Source of the DNA: Candidatus Bathyarchaeota archaeon
GTDB taxonomy: Archaea > Thermoproteota > Bathyarchaeia > Bathyarchaeales > UBA233
Length of the DNA: 21,823 nt
Direction of reading: 5' to 3'
Assembly (NCBI GenBank): GCA_007050895.1
Contig: SMYP01000037.1
Span: 1 to 21,823, forward strand
Of the stretch, positions 15,645-21,823 are shown piece by piece. A program made the position numbers and the translations under genes. The notes beneath the pieces are model-generated. The model was not told the origin of the DNA. It saw only the letters and a list, made by a program, of their open reading frames with translations, and made no database searches. The first letter of the stretch is position 1. Each line of letters starts with the position of its first letter.

Positions 15645-16115
15645 TTAACTTGCTTGTGAGCATCCCCGCCTGATTTTTACGGCGACCCCAGTTTTGAAAG
15701 CTTTCATTTCGTCAGCGGAAAGCATAGCGCGTCCAACCGCTAAAACGTGGTGATTCTCATCAAGGATTATTACTTCGTCTTTAGCTTGGATCTCGTCGTC
15801 AGCTGTAATAACGTGCATAGCGAACGCATCTCCGCCATCAGCGATGAATTTTGATATGTCATTTTGAACTGTTACAAAGCATTTTGCGGAATCTCGGTTT
15901 TCAGCTAAAAGCTGGGCAGCGATGATACTTAGCGAAAACAGCCCGTCAGTGGGGCGGAGTGTTGCAAGTCTTTCTCCGTTCAGATATATGTAGCGTATCC
16001 TGCCAGTCGCTTTCGAGAACATTATATCCACGTTGTCTGGAAAAAGTTTAGCTCCTATACCTTTTCCGAATTGGTAGTCGGCTGTGCTTTTGATACGGCT
16101 TAACACTCTTTCCAA
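15645..16115 (-). CDS. PUA-domain RNA-binding protein
   Basis: Predicted RNA-binding protein of 156 residues. An N-terminal pre-PUA part opens with ADYQFGKGIGAKLF and SKATGRIRYIYLNGERLATLRPTDGLFSL; a PUA domain follows (about 79-151) with FIADGGDAFAMHV, DDEIQAKDEVIIL, LAVGRAMLSADEM and GVAVKIRRG. The same pair forms the C-terminus of archaeosine tRNA-guanine transglycosylase and related proteins, so an RNA or tRNA ligand is likely. The frame is open to 16223, but that would overlap MBF1. TTG 16115 is chosen because GGTGGA (16126-16121) lies 5 nt upstream and MERVLSRIKSTADYQFG fits the family start; GTG 16163 is the alternative. Confidence 0.8.
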   Translation of the reverse strand: MERVLSRIKSTADYQFGKGIGAKLFPDNVDIMFSKATGRIRYIYLNGERLATLRPTDGLFSLSIIAAQLLAENRDSAKCFVTVQNDISKFIADGGDAFAMHVITADDEIQAKDEVIILDENHHVLAVGRAMLSADEMKAFKTGVAVKIRRGCSQAS

Positions 16116-16153
16116 GATATTCCACCAGTAAACTGCATTTTTTGATTCGACAA

Positions 16154-16161
16154 CTATAAAC
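16154..16161. promoter_or_regulatory. Near-symmetric TATA element between PUA and MBF1 genes
   Basis: CTATAAAC on plus is GTTTATAG on minus. At archaeal spacing it predicts a plus transcript start near 16183, just before MBF1's SD GGTGA (16186-16190), and a minus start near 16131, just before the PUA gene's SD GGTGGA (16126-16121). A further A/T stretch TTATAATAAA lies at about 16169-16178. Confidence 0.45.
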
Positions 16162-16197
16162 ACTACCTTATAATAAAGACAACTAGGTGAAAAATCA

Positions 16198-16728
16198 TTG
16201 CGATGCGAAGTTTGCGGACGCAAAATTCACGGTACTCCTATTAGAGCAGCAATTGAAGGCGCTAATCTGACAGTATGCACTGAATGTTCAAAACATGGAA
16301 GGATAATCCGGGAGCAAGAAGATGTCTTACAGAGAACTCCGAAAAAACCTTTTGCGTTTGTACCTTTTATTCAGAAAAAGAAATCGCCGCAAGCCAAAAT
16401 GGACACAACTCAGGAGATAGTTGAAGATTACGATTCTAAGATCAGGCAGGCGCGAGAAAGCCTGGGTCTTTCACATGAGGAGCTGGGAAAGAAAATAAAC
16501 GAGAAGGCGTCGGTTTTAAGCAAACTTGAGACTAGAAAGATGAAGCCTAATAATGTTCTTGTTACCAAGCTTGAGCACGTATTGAAACTCAAGTTGCTTG
16601 TTCCAATAAAGGAAGAAAAAATCTCTCAGGGTTTTCCTAAATCGCCAAATCGGGAGACAACTTTGGGTGACCTGATAAAACTAAGCAAAAAAGGCGAGGA
16701 GGAACCCGAAGAACGAAAGCAATCATAG
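16198..16728 (+). CDS. mbf1: Archaeal multiprotein bridging factor 1 (aMBF1)
   Basis: A 176-residue cytoplasmic protein with an N-terminal zinc ribbon (C3, C6 in CEVCG; C27, C30 in CTEC) and a Cro/C1-type helix-turn-helix at about 80-140 (IRQARESLGLSHEELGKKINEKASVLSKLETRKMKP). Archaeal MBF1 binds the small ribosomal subunit and is linked to translation as well as transcription. The lysine-rich linker and charged tail are normal. The start is TTG 16198 with GGTGA 7 nt upstream; the zinc ribbon begins at once, so no later start is possible. It is divergent from the PUA gene and its 3' end overlaps the likely start of hflX by 16 nt. Confidence 0.93.
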   Translation: MRCEVCGRKIHGTPIRAAIEGANLTVCTECSKHGRIIREQEDVLQRTPKKPFAFVPFIQKKKSPQAKMDTTQEIVEDYDSKIRQARESLGLSHEELGKKINEKASVLSKLETRKMKPNNVLVTKLEHVLKLKLLVPIKEEKISQGFPKSPNRETTLGDLIKLSKKGEEEPEERKQS

Positions 16729-17984
16729 TTCAAAGACGACTAAGGCACGATCCATCGAGTTTAGGAGAACTCAAAAATCTCGCGGAAGCTGCCGGATATA
16801 GTGTTGTCGGAACAATGGAGCAGTTTAGAGAGGCTGACGCCCGTTATCAAATTGGTGCTGGAAAAGTTGAAGAGTTGGCTACGCTTGTCAAGGAAAAGGG
16901 TGCGGAAAAAATTCTCTTCGATAATTCACTAAAGTCGGTTCAAGCCTACAATTTAGCAAAAGCTACAGGTGTAGAAGTCATTGATCGTTTCAAGTTGATA
17001 CTTGAAATTTTTATGAAAAGAGCCAAAACCACGGAGGCAAAACTGCAGATTCAACTTGCAAGACTCCGTTATGAACTTGCTCACGCTAAAGAACGGGTGA
17101 GATTGACGAAGTTGAAAGAACAACCTGGATTTATGGGGCTCGGCGCTTACGAAGCAGACGTGTATTATGACGCAGTAAACAGACAAGTTCAAACTATTCG
17201 AGGAAAACTCAGTAAAATCCGCGAGAAGCGGCTTCTTCACCGCGAAAGAAGGGTTGAATTGGGCTTTCTGTCAATTTCTTTGGCAGGATATACAAGCGCG
17301 GGCAAAAGTTCTCTGTTTAACGCTTTAACGGAAGCAAAGGCATTAGTTGATAACGCGTTGTTTACGACACTTTCAACCACGACGCGGCTTATGGAAATCG
17401 AAAGAAGGCAGTTTCTATTAACCGACACGGTTGGTTTCATAGATCGCTTGCCTTTAACGCTAATTGAGGCTTTTCAGTCCACTCTTGAAGAAACCATCTA
17501 CTCTAATCTAATATTACTGGTGATTGACCTAAGTGAGCCAGTAGAAAAAATCGAGAAGAAAAACAGTGTATGCCTGGAAACAATCGATAGGCTTGGAGCA
17601 TTTGGCATTCCAGTTATAACCGTGCTGAATAAAATTGACTTGTTAAATGAAGTGGAAGTGGAGCAGAAACTTGAAGCGTTAAAGCCGAAGATGAAGAATC
17701 CCATTCCAATTTCAGCATTGCATCAGACAAATCTTGAACTTTTGAAGCAGAAAATACTGGAGAAACTTGAAGATTGCGTTCAAGCGACATTCTCTCTTCC
17801 ATTAACCAAAGAGATCATGCCGTTATTGTCGCGGGTTCACGAAGGTGCAGACGTCAAGGAGACAAAGTTCATGAACAACAGTGTGCAAGTCACTTTTGAG
17901 GCAAACCCTTTATTCGCTGAAAAAGTAAGAAAACGGGTTGAAGAACTCGATGGAAAATTTGAAACAATTCCCAAAATCCAATAG
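16713..17984 (+). CDS. hflX: HflX-family ribosome-associated GTPase, apparent ACG start
   Basis: A cytoplasmic GTPase that binds the large ribosomal subunit and in the family splits stalled ribosomes. The N-terminal HflX domain shows SLGELKNLAEAAGYSVVG, YQIGAGKVEEL and AKLQIQLARLRYELAH, with GFMGLGAYEAD. The G domain has G1 GYTSAGKSSL, G2 TTLSTTTR, G3 DTVGFIDRLP and G4 NKID. The first ATG (16815) would cut off the conserved AIIVQRRL...EAAGYSVVG part. From 16671 to 16815 no in-frame ATG, GTG or TTG exists. ACG 16713 after SD GAGGAGG (16696-16702) gives MKAIIVQRR, the expected N-terminus and 423 residues. It overlaps the MBF1 stop, which suggests translational coupling; Trm56 follows 13 bp downstream. 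Confidence 0.85.
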   Translation, partial: TKAIIVQRRLRHDPSSLGELKNLAEAAGYSVVGTMEQFREADARYQIGAGKVEELATLVKEKGAEKILFDNSLKSVQAYNLAKATGVEVIDRFKLILEIFMKRAKTTEAKLQIQLARLRYELAHAKERVRLTKLKEQPGFMGLGAYEADVYYDAVNRQVQTIRGKLSKIREKRLLHRERRVELGFLSISLAGYTSAGKSSLFNALTEAKALVDNALFTTLSTTTRLMEIERRQFLLTDTVGFIDRLPLTLIEAFQSTLEETIYSNLILLVIDLSEPVEKIEKKNSVCLETIDRLGAFGIPVITVLNKIDLLNEVEVEQKLEALKPKMKNPIPISALHQTNLELLKQKILEKLEDCVQATFSLPLTKEIMPLLSRVHEGADVKETKFMNNSVQVTFEANPLFAEKVRKRVEELDGKFETIPKIQ

Positions 17985-17997
17985 AAAAGAAAAGGAT

Positions 17998-18543
17998 GTG
18001 CAGGAAATTGCTGTTCTCAGGTGGGGTCATCGACCACAACGCGACGCTAGGCTAACTAGCCACGTTGCATTAACAGCTCGAGCATTAGGCGCTTCCGGCT
18101 TAATACTTTCCGATATAGTAGATAAGAAACTTGAATCAACTGTGAAGAAGGTTACAGAAAACTGGGGTGGAAAATTCTTTTTCGAGATGGGCAAAAAGTG
18201 GAAAAGCGCTGTGAGAGACTGGAAAGCGAACGGTGGAATCGTTGTCCATTTAACGGTCTATGGCGAGAACGTGCAAACAAGCCGTGTTCTGGAAAAAATT
18301 CGCCGGTCGGGAAAAAACGTGTTGGTGTTAATTGGAAGCCAGAAAGTGCCAAGCGATTTTTTTTCGTATGACGTTTCGGACTTTAATGTGGCTGTCGGGA
18401 ATCAACCCCACTCTGAGTGTGCAGCCCTTGCTGTCTTCTTGGATAGATTCTTTGAAGGGAAAGAATTGGCTAAAGGGTTTGAACGAGCGAGATTGAAGGT
18501 GGTGCCTAAGGAAAGAGGCAAAAAAACGATAGTTGAATATTGA
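17998..18543 (+). CDS. trm56: tRNA (cytidine(56)-2'-O)-methyltransferase aTrm56
   Basis: A SPOUT-fold methylase of 181 residues that methylates the ribose of C56 in the T-loop of archaeal tRNAs with SAM. Family marks are the opening IAVLRWGHRPQRDARLTSHVALTARALGA split around GHR/RD, GGIVVHLTVYGENV, VLVLIGSQKVPSDFFSYDVSDFNVAVGNQPHSECAALAVFLDR (SAM-knot region). GTG 17998 is chosen because the methylase starts right after it and aagga lies just upstream; ATG 17950 would overlap hflX and add 16 residues foreign to the family. It lies 13 bp after hflX and 70 bp before tfe in the same plus-strand run. Confidence 0.93.
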   Translation: MQEIAVLRWGHRPQRDARLTSHVALTARALGASGLILSDIVDKKLESTVKKVTENWGGKFFFEMGKKWKSAVRDWKANGGIVVHLTVYGENVQTSRVLEKIRRSGKNVLVLIGSQKVPSDFFSYDVSDFNVAVGNQPHSECAALAVFLDRFFEGKELAKGFERARLKVVPKERGKKTIVEY

Positions 18544-18613
18544 TTCTATGTGAAATTTGAAGAAGAGTTTTATTGTAGCATCACGGTTATTTATAGGGAA
18601 AGGAAAGCAGAGT

Positions 18614-19126
18614 ATGTTATCAACTATTGATGATGCAACGTTGATGAAAGTTGCAACGGCGATGGGTGAGGAAGAAGCAGTAAAACTGATCGAGTTCATT
18701 AAAACTGTAGATGAAACAACGGACGATGAAATAGCTAATAATACTGGAATTCGGCTGAACATAGTTCGTAGAATCCTCTACAAACTCTACGATCATTCTC
18801 TTGTCAGTTTACGAAGAACCCGTGACCCTAAAACTGGATGGTTTATATTCCACTGGAAACTCCAACCAACTCAGCTTGAAGGTTTCATTTTGAGCCAGAA
18901 ACGTAGGGTTCTTGAGAAACTGGATATTCGGTTGGAGTATGAGAAGAACCATGATTTTTATTGTTGCAACACCCCGGGATGCAAGCGGGTTCCGTTTGAA
19001 GACGCTGTAGAGCTAGTTTTTCATTGTTCAAACTGCGGCAAACCTTTGGCGCATTGTGAAAATGGAAGATTTGTTGAAAATTTGTCATCGAAAGTTGAGC
19101 AGCTGCGAAAGGAACTGGGTGAGTGA
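18614..19126 (+). CDS. tfe: Transcription initiation factor E, alpha subunit (TFE)
   Basis: A general transcription factor that helps open promoters with archaeal RNA polymerase; 170 residues. The N-terminal winged helix (about 5-85) shows EEAVKLIEFIKTVDETTDDEIANNTG in parts and VRRILYKLYDHSLVSLRR. After a short coiled region (ILSQKRRVLEKLDIRLEYEK) comes a zinc ribbon with CCNTPGC (C117/C118, C123) and CSNC (C138, C141). The start ATG 18614 is preceded by AAGGA (18600-18604) and gives the expected length; a TTG start 19 codons upstream adds unrelated sequence. Its stop overlaps the start of the HD gene by 8 nt. Confidence 0.95.
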   Translation: MLSTIDDATLMKVATAMGEEEAVKLIEFIKTVDETTDDEIANNTGIRLNIVRRILYKLYDHSLVSLRRTRDPKTGWFIFHWKLQPTQLEGFILSQKRRVLEKLDIRLEYEKNHDFYCCNTPGCKRVPFEDAVELVFHCSNCGKPLAHCENGRFVENLSSKVEQLRKELGE

Positions 19127-19649
19127 AACGCTTCCCTCCAGGGAACAGGCTTTACAGCTTCTCCGTGAAAGCCAGTGCTCTGGGAAAGTCATAAATCACT
19201 GCCAAATTGTTGCAGAACTTGCGTTGGAGATTGCCAGCGTCCTTAAGAAGAAAGGTTTGAAAGTTGATTCTGAGCTTGTAGAAATAGGTGCGCTTCTCCA
19301 CGATATAGGTCGCTCAAAAACTCACACGGTTAATCACGCAGTTGTCGGGGCAGAAATCGCGACGTCTGAGGGTTTGCCTGACTCAGTGGTTTCTATTATA
19401 AAAAGGCATGTTGGAGGCGGAATAACCCCCAGTGAAGCAGAGAAATTGGGCTGGCCAAAAGATGTTTACGTTCCAATTACACTTGAAGAGAAAGTTGTTT
19501 CTTGCGCTGATAAGCTGATTGAAAACGGTAAACGAGCTCCAATAAACCTAACCATTGAAAAGCTTTCGGAGGAGATGAAGTACGAGGCGGCGGAGAGAGT
19601 AAGGAAAATTTACGATGAAATAACAGGTCTTATTGGCGACTCCCCATGA
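19119..19649 (+). CDS. HD-domain phosphohydrolase (TIGR00295-like)
   Basis: A 176-residue metal-dependent phosphohydrolase candidate. HD residues in order: H27 (NHCQIVAELA), H61-D62 (ALLHDIGRSKT), H73 (NHAVVGAEIA), H97 (IIKRHVGGG) and D131 (SCADKLI). Family members are predicted to cleave phosphate from nucleotides or cyclic dinucleotides; the substrate is unknown. The start is GTG 19119, overlapping the tfe stop by 8 nt, with AAAGGA (19108-19113) as SD. An ATG at 19062 lies within tfe and would give an N-terminus unlike the family. It is followed by the DUF2110-like gene in an ATGA overlap, so tfe-HD-DUF2110 is translationally coupled. Confidence 0.88.
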   Translation: MSETLPSREQALQLLRESQCSGKVINHCQIVAELALEIASVLKKKGLKVDSELVEIGALLHDIGRSKTHTVNHAVVGAEIATSEGLPDSVVSIIKRHVGGGITPSEAEKLGWPKDVYVPITLEEKVVSCADKLIENGKRAPINLTIEKLSEEMKYEAAERVRKIYDEITGLIGDSP

Positions 19650-20404
19650 CTACATTGACTTTGCTGACGAAGATTAGCGATAGTACACAGTTGAAACAAG
19701 TTGACAAAGCCTTGCAAACTCTGTTGATTGGACTGGAAGTAGAAGTAACAATATTGGGCTCAGTTGCTAGCAGGTGGGTTCAGATATCGCTCACGGGGGA
19801 AGACGAAGCAATCGCCATGAACTACTTGATTCAAGAGGTTGGTCTCTGTCCAATCAGGTTGGATAACGTTAAGAATGGTTCAACGTTAAAGGGCTACATT
19901 GAGAAAATTGGAAATTACGAATTATCAGTAGATGTGGGGGTTTTCCAGCCGCAAATCATCCACGCAAACGTGAGCTTGCGTCATTTACAGGATGAACTTA
20001 TGGATGGCAGGAAAATCGCACTGAGAAAGATTGCTAAGCTTTTTGGGCTCTACGACGGTGTACCAATAAACGTAAGGGTAAACGGTTTTAACGAAGAGAA
20101 AAATAGCATAACTGCTGAACTATCCAGCTGTCAAATTAATAAATTCGCAACCTGGACCGAATCACTTCTGGATAGACTTATAGTTGCGGGCGCTTCTCTT
20201 CACGAAATAGAAGGGATAATTGAATACATGAAGCTAGATCGAGACATTATCGAGGTAGAATCTTTAGGGATTTTGGATCAAGTCTTGATATGCAAATTGG
20301 GCACAAATGCAGCAGGATTAATACCGAAAATCGGCAGGAAGTTGAGAATCGCAACTTTCGTCGTGTTTAACCCAAAAAATCTGAATAGCTTTCTAAAAAC
20401 CTAA
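19646..20404 (+). CDS. DUF2110-like conserved archaeal protein
   Basis: A soluble protein of 252 residues without membrane segments, signal peptide or cysteine motif. I recognise it with moderate confidence as the archaeal DUF2110 family, which often lies beside tfe. Visible structure: an N-terminal alpha/beta part (1-75), a middle part that reads like an RNA-binding beta-barrel (GYIEKIGNYELSVDVGVF, about 84-101), then HLQDELMDGRKIALRKIAKLFGLYDGVPI and a C-terminal domain ending in GLIPKIGRKLRIATFVVFNPKN. Function is unknown; its company (TFE, Trm56, HflX) suggests a role in RNA or transcription. The ATG overlaps the HD stop (ATGA). Confidence 0.75.
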   Translation: MTTLTLLTKISDSTQLKQVDKALQTLLIGLEVEVTILGSVASRWVQISLTGEDEAIAMNYLIQEVGLCPIRLDNVKNGSTLKGYIEKIGNYELSVDVGVFQPQIIHANVSLRHLQDELMDGRKIALRKIAKLFGLYDGVPINVRVNGFNEEKNSITAELSSCQINKFATWTESLLDRLIVAGASLHEIEGIIEYMKLDRDIIEVESLGILDQVLICKLGTNAAGLIPKIGRKLRIATFVVFNPKNLNSFLKT

Positions 20405-20489
20405 AAATATATTTTTGACTTCATAACATCGATTATGCAACTTTTTTAAAATAGAATGTCTCCGAACGTAGTGCCTTAGTCGTTTTTAA
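20405..20489. terminator. Convergent A/T-rich termination region
   Basis: The 85-bp gap between DUF2110 and the convergent regulator gene has T-tracts on plus (around 20409-20414 and 20442-20448) and A-tracts that read as T-tracts on minus (around 20400-20406). Archaeal polymerase stops at such U-rich runs. There is no clear GC hairpin. Confidence 0.4.
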
Positions 20490-21770
20490 TTATCCGCTTA
20501 ATGTTCTTATCCGCCGTACTTCTCCATTGTCAGCCCACACTCCAACACCAATGCGGTTAACGCCGCCTGTGTAAACCTTGTCCAGGTAAAGAGTCACCTC
20601 CCAATAGGGTACCAAAGCTAGATCACCACTTCTGAGAGTTGGGTGAAATACAGCTAAAACTGGCTCCTCGAGCACCGTAAAGCCAGAAACCTTCACGCTG
20701 TCCACCGTCCAAGTGAACCCCTCCACAGCATTTCTAGCGATTGCAATGGCTTGCTGTTCCGTGGAAACAGTAACTGTAGCGGTTTCGATGGTAAAAAGGA
20801 ACCAGCCGTCGCTCAGTTCTTTTAGTACGCCGCTTTCGAAAATTAAGCTCAAGCTTTTCGGTGAAAAATCAACGCCATTTTCGGTGTATTGCCATATTAA
20901 TTCTGCGTTGCGACCAGAAATGGAGGCTGTCAGTTTGACGTTATCTTCTACTACTTCAGCATTCTCTGTTTCTTCAACTTGATCTAACATTTCAAGCATT
21001 TTTTGCAGGTAAGCAGTATCCTCGAAGGAGTTAAGCCGTTCAAGTACACCTCTAGCAGCATCCAATAAAGTGTAGGGTTGCGGCTGCGAGTAAAAGGGTG
21101 AACCCTCAAACAGCGCACGATATTGGGACAACTTTTGGTTTCTAAACCTTAAAATCACATCAATTTGGCTTTCACTGTTGGTGAGCGAATAGCTCAAAAT
21201 CTCTTCAGCTACTCCACCCAAGTCAGAACGTTGCTCCATGGTGTCTCTTAAGAGAGTCGCCTGATATTCGCCTGTGTCCAACTGGATGACATTCTGAAGA
21301 AAAGCAATAGCATCATCAGTACTAGCACTCCACGATAAAAGCTGATCATACCTAGACTGTAAAAGCTTATTATCATCAGATAACTGACTCAAAGAAGCAT
21401 ACTGCACGTAAGAAAAGCTCGCCAAAAGGACAACCGCGATAATAAGTACTGCCAAAATCGACCTCCACCTCAAAGACAAGGGGAGACCATACCTTGATCG
21501 AACAGCAGGCGCTTCCTCCACAATTTTCATTGTGTTCACTGCAGCCTCACCAAAAGTAGACAGCCTATATTTTCCGTTATCCGCCTTCGATAATAGCTCT
21601 CCAAGATTCTCAAGGTGATACGTTAGATGAGAGCTAGAAACCCCGATAGCCTCCAGCATCTGCGAAAAAGTCATAGGTTTCTCCGCAAGCATACGAAGTA
21701 TTTTTCGTCGTGCAGGATGTTTCAAAGAACTAAACATAATTGAGTAAATTTCTTCTTCTGAATCAGGCAT
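20490..21770 (-). CDS. Membrane-anchored winged-helix regulator with extracytoplasmic domain
   Basis: A 426-residue protein from ATG 21770 (TTG 21785 is possible). Residues 5-75 form an ArsR-type winged helix: FSSLKHPARRKILRMLAE, then MTFSQMLEAIGVSSSHLTYHLENL as helix-turn-helix, and a wing. One strong membrane span lies at about 105-123 (ILAVLIIAVVLLASFSYVQ), with arginines on the cytoplasmic side. A short coiled coil follows (about 126-146), then an outside part of about 280 residues. Its last 90 residues (QQAIAIARNAVEGF... VPYWEVTLYL... GVWADNGEVRRI) resemble PepSY-like domains. This suggests a one-component sensor that binds DNA inside and senses ligand, peptidase or envelope state outside. 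Target and signal are unknown. Confidence 0.75.
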   Translation of the reverse strand: MPDSEEEIYSIMFSSLKHPARRKILRMLAEKPMTFSQMLEAIGVSSSHLTYHLENLGELLSKADNGKYRLSTFGEAAVNTMKIVEEAPAVRSRYGLPLSLRWRSILAVLIIAVVLLASFSYVQYASLSQLSDDNKLLQSRYDQLLSWSASTDDAIAFLQNVIQLDTGEYQATLLRDTMEQRSDLGGVAEEILSYSLTNSESQIDVILRFRNQKLSQYRALFEGSPFYSQPQPYTLLDAARGVLERLNSFEDTAYLQKMLEMLDQVEETENAEVVEDNVKLTASISGRNAELIWQYTENGVDFSPKSLSLIFESGVLKELSDGWFLFTIETATVTVSTEQQAIAIARNAVEGFTWTVDSVKVSGFTVLEEPVLAVFHPTLRSGDLALVPYWEVTLYLDKVYTGGVNRIGVGVWADNGEVRRIRTLSG

Positions 21771-21823
21771 TACCCTAACCTTCAATTACTAATACGCAAG
21801 AGACCTTAGAAAGGTTTGTCATG

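Noticed and set aside
16116..16223. Longer PUA-protein N-terminus reaching into MBF1
   Set aside because: It would cross the MBF1 start and promoter; the extra residues have no family likeness, while TTG 16115 has an SD.
16815..16817. ATG 16815 as hflX start
   Set aside because: It would remove the conserved first strand and helix of the HflX domain, and there is no SD before it.
18557..18613. Upstream TTG start of tfe, and TTATTTATAG (18587-18596) as its promoter
   Set aside because: The extra residues do not fit TFE; the box would start the RNA after ATG 18614 or make it leaderless, despite an SD at 18600-18604.
1..21823. Large overlapping open frames on the strand opposite to the recognised genes
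   Set aside because: They mirror conserved genes, show no family motifs and have Ser/Phe/Leu-rich compositions typical of antisense shadows.
1..21823. CRISPR array, insertion sequence, integrase or attachment site
   Set aside because: No regularly spaced repeats, transposase motifs or tRNA-linked direct repeats were seen; genes are core archaeal families.

Overview
The window is archaeal chromosome, most like the Bathyarchaeia/TACK group. This is judged from recognised protein families only; no database was searched. Archaeal markers include uS2, homomeric NAC, MBF1, TFE-alpha, archaeal ThrRS with its own editing domain, type-3 ProRS, NadM, aTrm56, a tungsten-type aldehyde ferredoxin oxidoreductase (AOR) and a MEMO protein. 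Start sites tend to have an A/T-rich TATA-like box and GGAGG/GGTGATC Shine-Dalgarno (SD) sequences, and almost half of the genes seem to use non-ATG starts. I see no rRNA, tRNA, CRISPR array, insertion sequence or integrase; this is mostly core genome.

Layout. 1-1230 (+): the 3' part of truD and a PrsW-like membrane protease. 1294-1818 (-): nadM. 2078-6554 (+): enolase, ribosomal protein uS2, MEMO-family protein, then proS from its own promoter. 6565-8397 (-): an AOR, tail-to-tail with proS and divergent from an alanine-aminotransferase-like gene (8582-9784, +). That gene converges on a (-) string read in the order PfkB kinase, small zinc protein, thrS, ilvE (13863 down to 9808). 13977-14222 (-): a small CxxC-x17-CxxC zinc protein. 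An AT-rich 377-bp gap follows, then a PD-(D/E)XK (Mrr-like) nuclease candidate with a four-cysteine tail (14600-15109, +). 15237-16115 (-): NAC and a PUA-domain protein. 16198-20404 (+): MBF1, HflX GTPase, tRNA methylase Trm56, TFE, an HD phosphohydrolase and a DUF2110-like protein, tightly spaced or overlapping. 20490-21770 (-): a membrane-anchored winged-helix regulator.

How the genes fit together. Most of the window is information processing: tRNA modification (TruD, Trm56), aminoacylation (ProS, ThrS), ribosome and nascent chain (uS2, NAC, HflX) and transcription initiation (TFE, MBF1). The AOR beside two PLP aminotransferases fits peptide or amino-acid metabolism, in which amino acids become 2-oxoacids and aldehydes that are oxidised with ferredoxin.

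Most worth a second look: two unrelated genes (the CxxC protein and hflX) lack any ATG, GTG or TTG in frame at their expected N-terminus but have an ACG after a good SD; the nuclease-like protein carries a CX3C-X9-CX3C cluster; and one symmetric TATA element appears able to drive both MBF1 and the divergent PUA gene.
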